A DNA stretch of 64,000 nucleotides from DASQFQ01 sp963811595. Lineage in GTDB: Bacteria > Actinomycetota > Thermoleophilia > Solirubrobacterales > Solirubrobacteraceae. The position numbers and the translations under genes are program-made. Below, one piece after another: positions 60,691-64,000 of this stretch; position 1 is the stretch's first letter, and every line of letters begins with the position of its first letter. The notes under the pieces were generated by a model. That model ran no database searches and was not told the DNA's origin. It saw nothing but the letters and a program-made list of their open reading frames with translations. The stretch lies in contig CAWERW010000004.1 in the NCBI GenBank assembly GCA_963811595.1, positions 86,351 through 150,350 of the forward strand. The letters run 5' to 3'.

Positions 60691-60933
60691 TGCCGGTTCC
60701 GCCCGCCGAGCTGACCGCGCACTTCACGATCGCCGGGCCCGACGAGGCGCTTGGCGCCGCGCGCGAGGCGGCGGCCGAGCTCGCGCTCGACGCTGGGCCG
60801 GGCGAGCTCGCGCTGTCGGGCGCGCGCGACGAGGTGCTCGGCGCGCTCGTGCGGCGCCGTCGAGGCCGCGCTCGACGCCGGCGCGCATCAGCTGGACGTC
60901 AGGCTCGAGGCCCCGCAGGAGTCGCGGGGTTGA
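60690..60933 (+). pseudogene. Short gene with a frameshift between xdh and ade
   Basis: From ATG 60690 the frame reads MPVPPAELTAHFTIAGPDEA and then LSGARDEVLGAL; at about 60850 it must shift to continue as AVEAALDAGAHQLDVRLEAP and stop at 60931-60933. The total of 244 bases is one more than a multiple of three, so a single extra base would explain it. The restored about 80-residue protein would overlap the ade start by 4 bases (TTGA), as elsewhere in this operon. It could be a true mutation or a sequencing error. No family was recognised; the small alpha-beta pattern looks like a ligand-binding or regulatory protein. Confidence 0.55.
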
Positions 60934-62657
60934 GCTACACCGGCCGCGCGCGGACCCGGCTGATCGCGGTCGCCCGCGGCGACGCGGAGCCGGACCTCGT
61001 CATCGAGGGCGCGCGGGTCTTCTCGGTGTTCACGCGCGAGTGGCTGTCCGGCGACGTCGGGATCGCCGACGGCCGGATCGCCGGCATCGGCGCCTTCGAC
61101 GGCGGCGAGCGGCTGTCCGCCGACGGCGCCTACCTCGTGCCCGGGTTCATCGACGCGCACATGCACGTGGAGTCCTCCAAGCTCACGCCCGCCGAGTTCG
61201 CGCGCGCGGTGCTCCCCCACGGCACCACGGCGATCGTGTGCGACCCGCACGAGGTCGCCAACGTGCTCGGCTCCGACGGCGTGCACTGGCTGCTCGACGC
61301 CTCCGAGGGCCTGCCGCTGACGGTCTACGTGATGGCGCCCTCCTGCGTGCCGGCCAGCGGCTTCGAGTCGCCGCGGCGCGCGCTGACGCCGGGTGACATG
61401 GAGGCGATCCTGCGCCGCCGGCGGGCGCTGGGCGTGGCGGAGATGATGAACTTCCCCGGCGTCGTCGCGGGCGACCCGGAGGTGCTCGAGAAGCTCGAGG
61501 TCCGCGGCGCCTCGCACGCCGACGGCCACGCGCCCGGCGTCCTCGGCCGCGCGCTCGACGCCTACGCGGCGGCGGGGATCCGCTCCGACCACGAGGCGAC
61601 GACTCTGGAGGAGGCGCTCGAGAAGCGCCGGCGCGGGCTGTGGGTGCTGATCCGCGAGGCCTCCAACGCCCGCAACCTGCGCGCGCTGCTGCCGCTGGTG
61701 GCCGAGTACGGGCCGGAGCACTGCGCGTTCTGCACCGACGACCGCGAGCCGGACTTCCTCTACCGCGAGGGCCACATCAACCAGATGTGCCGCGTCGCCG
61801 TCGAGGCGGGCCTCGCGCCCGAGGACGCGCTGCTGATGGCCAGCCTGCACGGCGCGCGGGCGCACGGGCTCGAGGACCACGGCGCGATCGCGCCGGGCTA
61901 CCGCGCCGACCTCGTCGTGCTCGAGGACCTCGCGCGCTTCGCGCCGTCGCTCGTGCTCGCCGGCGGGCGGGTGGCGGCGCGCGACGGCCGCGCCGAGCCG
62001 TTCGACGCCCCCGCGGTCCCCGCCCACGTGGTGCAGACCGTGCGCAGCGCGCCGGTGTCGGCCGCCGACCTCGCGCTCGACGCGGACGGCGCCTCGCGCG
62101 TGCGCGTGATCGAGATCGTCCCCGAGCAGCTGATCACGATCGCGCGCGAGCTCGAGCCGACCGTGCGCGACGGCGCGGTCGTCGCCGACCCGTCCCGCGA
62201 CCTCGCGAAGATCGCGGTGATCGAGCGCCACCACGCGACCGGCCGCGTCGGCCGCGGCCTCGTCACCGGCTTCGGCCTGCGCCGCGGCGCGTTCGCCTCC
62301 ACGGTCGCGCACGACGCGCACAACCTCGTCGCGGTCGGCGTGGACGACGACGACCTGCTCGCGTGCGCCGCGCGGCTGCAGGAGATCGGCGGCGGCATCG
62401 TCGTCGCCGACGGCGGCGTCGTGCGCGGCGAGCTGGCGCTCCCCGTCGCGGGGCTGCTCTCCGACCGGCCGGTCGAGGAGGTCGTCGAGCGCCTCGAGGC
62501 GCTGCACGCGCTCCTCCGCGACCTCGGGGTCGAGATCGAGGCGCCGTTCACGACGCTGTCCTTCCTGGCGCTGTCGGTGATCCCGGCGCTGAAGATCACC
62601 GACCGCGGCCTGGTCGACGTCGAGCGCTTCGAGCTCGTGCCGCTCGGGGTCGGCTGA
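60930..62657 (+). CDS. ade: Adenine deaminase
   Basis: This 575-residue enzyme deaminates adenine to hypoxanthine. It has the amidohydrolase metal motif PGFIDAHMHVESSKLTPAEF, the segment AIVCDPHEVANVLG, EMMNFPGVVAGDPEVLEKLE, AFCTDDREPDFLYREGHINQ and the Ade C-terminal domain (VVADPSRDLAKIAVIERHHA, VAHDAHNLVAVGVDDDDLLA). TTG 60930 is taken because the domain begins directly after it and a GGAGTCG site lies upstream; a longer in-frame start at 60690 would add a non-homologous leader. It completes the purine catabolism unit. Confidence 0.95.
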   Translation: MSYTGRARTRLIAVARGDAEPDLVIEGARVFSVFTREWLSGDVGIADGRIAGIGAFDGGERLSADGAYLVPGFIDAHMHVESSKLTPAEFARAVLPHGTTAIVCDPHEVANVLGSDGVHWLLDASEGLPLTVYVMAPSCVPASGFESPRRALTPGDMEAILRRRRALGVAEMMNFPGVVAGDPEVLEKLEVRGASHADGHAPGVLGRALDAYAAAGIRSDHEATTLEEALEKRRRGLWVLIREASNARNLRALLPLVAEYGPEHCAFCTDDREPDFLYREGHINQMCRVAVEAGLAPEDALLMASLHGARAHGLEDHGAIAPGYRADLVVLEDLARFAPSLVLAGGRVAARDGRAEPFDAPAVPAHVVQTVRSAPVSAADLALDADGASRVRVIEIVPEQLITIARELEPTVRDGAVVADPSRDLAKIAVIERHHATGRVGRGLVTGFGLRRGAFASTVAHDAHNLVAVGVDDDDLLACAARLQEIGGGIVVADGGVVRGELALPVAGLLSDRPVEEVVERLEALHALLRDLGVEIEAPFTTLSFLALSVIPALKITDRGLVDVERFELVPLGVG

Positions 62658-62663
62658 CCTGCC

Positions 62664-63999
62664 ATGACGCTGCAGACACGAGGGAGCGACATCGTCGACG
62701 GCGACGACGTGATCCGCCTCAAGGGGGTGAACATCGGCGGCTGGCTGAACATGGAGAACTTCATCACCGGCTACGCCGCCAACGAGACGATGATGCGCGC
62801 GGCCGTGCGCAAGGTGCTCGGCGACGACACGCTACGAGCTGTTCTTCGAGCGGCTGCTGACCGCCTTCTTCGCGGACGCCGACGCCGCTTGCTCGCCGGG
62901 ACCGGCCTGAACTGCGTGCGCATCCCGGTCAACTACCGCCACTTCGAGTCCGACGTCAGGCCGTTCGAGATCATCGAGGACGGCTTCCGCCACCTCGACC
63001 GGGCGATCGAGGCGGGCGGCGACACGGCATCTACACGGTCATCGACCTGCACGCGCTGCCCGGCTCGCAGAACCAGCACTGGCACTCCGACAACCCCACC
63101 CACCGGGCGCTGTTCTGGGACCACCCGCACTTCCAGGACCGCGTGGTCGGCATGTGGGAGGCGATCGCCGACCACTACAAGGGCAACCCCTGGGTGGCCG
63201 GCTACAACCCGATCAACGAGCCGGCCGACGAGTCGCGCGAGGTCGTGGGCCCGTTCTACGACCGCCTCGTCGCCGCCATCCGCGAGATCGACCCGGGCAC
63301 ATCCTCTTCCTCGACGGCAACACCTACTCGACCGAGTTCGGCGTCTTCGACGAGCCGCTGGAGAACACCGTCTACACGCTGCACGACTACGGCCCGCCGG
63401 GCTGGGCCGCGCCGACGAGTACCCCGGGCCCGAGTCGGCGGAGGAGAAGTACCTCGAGCGCACCGAGTACGCACGCCGGACCGGCACGCCGATCTGGGTC
63501 GGCGAGTTCGCCCCGATCTACACCGGCGACGAGGCGGTCGACGCCGAGCGCCGCCGGATCCTCGACGACCAGCTGAGATCTACAGGCGCTACGGCGCCGG
63601 CTTCGCACGTGGATGTACAAGGACCTCGGCCGCCAGGGGCTGACCTCGGTCCGGCCCGACTCCCCGTACGGCGAGCTGGTCGCCGACTTCGTCGCCAAGA
63701 AGCGGCGGCTGGGCGTCGACCAGTGGGGAAGCACCGGCCGCGAGAACCCCGAGGTCACCAAGCCGATCCAGGACATGGTCGCGCGCGAGGCCCCGGACTT
63801 CGACCCCTACCCGTGGGGCCGGTTCGACTGGGTGCGCACGCTGGTGCTCAACATCGCGGTCGCCCAGCCGCTGGCCTACGAGTACGCCGAGCTCTTCCGC
63901 GGGCTCGGCGACGACGAGCTGATCGCGCTCGCCGACTCGTTCGCGTTCGACAACTGCGTCGTCCGCGAGAGCCTGCGCGACCAGCTGAGCGCGGCGTGA
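62664..63999 (+). pseudogene. GH5-like glycosidase gene broken by about seven single-base indels
   Basis: Starting MTLQTRGSDIVDGDDVIRLK, GVNIGGWLNMENF, the frame must change near 62831, 62884, 63027, 63300, 63415, 63575 and 63598 to follow the family: LLAGTGLNCVRIPVNYRHFE, YTVIDLHALPGSQNQHWHSD, GYNPINEPADESREV (catalytic acid in NEP), FLDGNTYSTEFGVFDEPLEN, PIWVGEFAPIYTGDEAV (catalytic nucleophile in GEFAP) and WMYKDLGRQGLTSV. The last frame runs intact to TGA 63997. Between the shifts the frames stay open with GC-rich third positions, so the damage is recent or an artefact of low-quality sequence. Intact it would be a cytoplasmic beta-glucosidase/cellulase-like enzyme of about 450 residues. 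Confidence 0.8.
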
Positions 64000-64000
64000 G

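Overview
The window is very GC-rich chromosomal DNA (almost every third codon position is G or C). It has many GTG and TTG starts, dense 4-base stop/start overlaps (ATGA, GTGA, TTGA), three ECF-type sigma factors, and several genes with a TANNNT hexamer 6-7 bases before the start codon and no ribosome binding site, the pattern of leaderless transcription. Together with the families present (DGPF/ECF42 sigma system, MmyB-type regulators, SigG-type sigma with SnoaL tail, DUF2294, DICT) this points to a free-living actinobacterium, most likely of the Thermoleophilia/Solirubrobacterales type. The lineage is an inference; there is no rRNA gene in the window.

Layout. 1-6.2 kb: a truncated quinone-reductase-like gene, a decayed MmyB-type regulator, then an ECF42 system: ParB-like gene, DGPF protein and sigma factor in one operon, MFS pump and DUF899 protein in a second, both preceded by the same roughly 85-bp promoter/leader. 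6.2-12.7 kb: an IS110 remnant, a Tes/MJ0619-type radical SAM enzyme with an overlapping methyltransferase, four SRPBCC-fold genes with an ArsR regulator and tandem palindromes, and a SigG-type sigma factor with a SnoaL protein. 12.8-15.8 kb: two paralogous NhaD/ArsB-type transporters flanking a CBS-domain protein.

16.4-29.5 kb: a Tat-exported ferritin-like protein; sugar genes (membrane glycosyltransferase, epimerase, GT2, DUF2064); a methyltransferase, a fused cytochrome b/molybdopterin oxidoreductase and a membrane protein; a two-component system; an ABC/FtsX exporter and a lipoprotein phosphoesterase. 29.5-35.5 kb: remnants of an SDR gene and a second MmyB-type regulator, an aldo/keto reductase, signalling proteins (EAL-DICT, DUF2294, STAS), a PPOX-fold protein, a broken hydrolase and a nucleoside deaminase.

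35.6-43 kb: a pyruvate dehydrogenase operon (homodimeric E1, E2, lipoyl-E3 fusion) followed by a secreted LVIVD-repeat protein. 43-54.9 kb: flavin reductase, RmuC, hydrolase, methyltransferase, a KefB-type antiporter, an ECF sigma/anti-sigma pair, a flavodoxin-like enzyme, a GGDEF-EAL protein and a PAS histidine kinase. 54.9-62.7 kb: a purine catabolism unit (SIS protein, three-subunit xanthine dehydrogenase, 8-oxoguanine-deaminase-like amidohydrolase, adenine deaminase). The window ends in a GH5 glycosidase gene broken by about seven single-base indels.

No CRISPR array, tRNA, rRNA, complete insertion sequence or phage was seen. The strongest leads are the duplicated ECF42 promoter unit, the molybdoenzyme with an internal twin-arginine motif behind a cytochrome b domain, the radical SAM/methyltransferase pair, the tandem palindromes at 10.75 and 46.9 kb, and the recurrent leaderless start signature.
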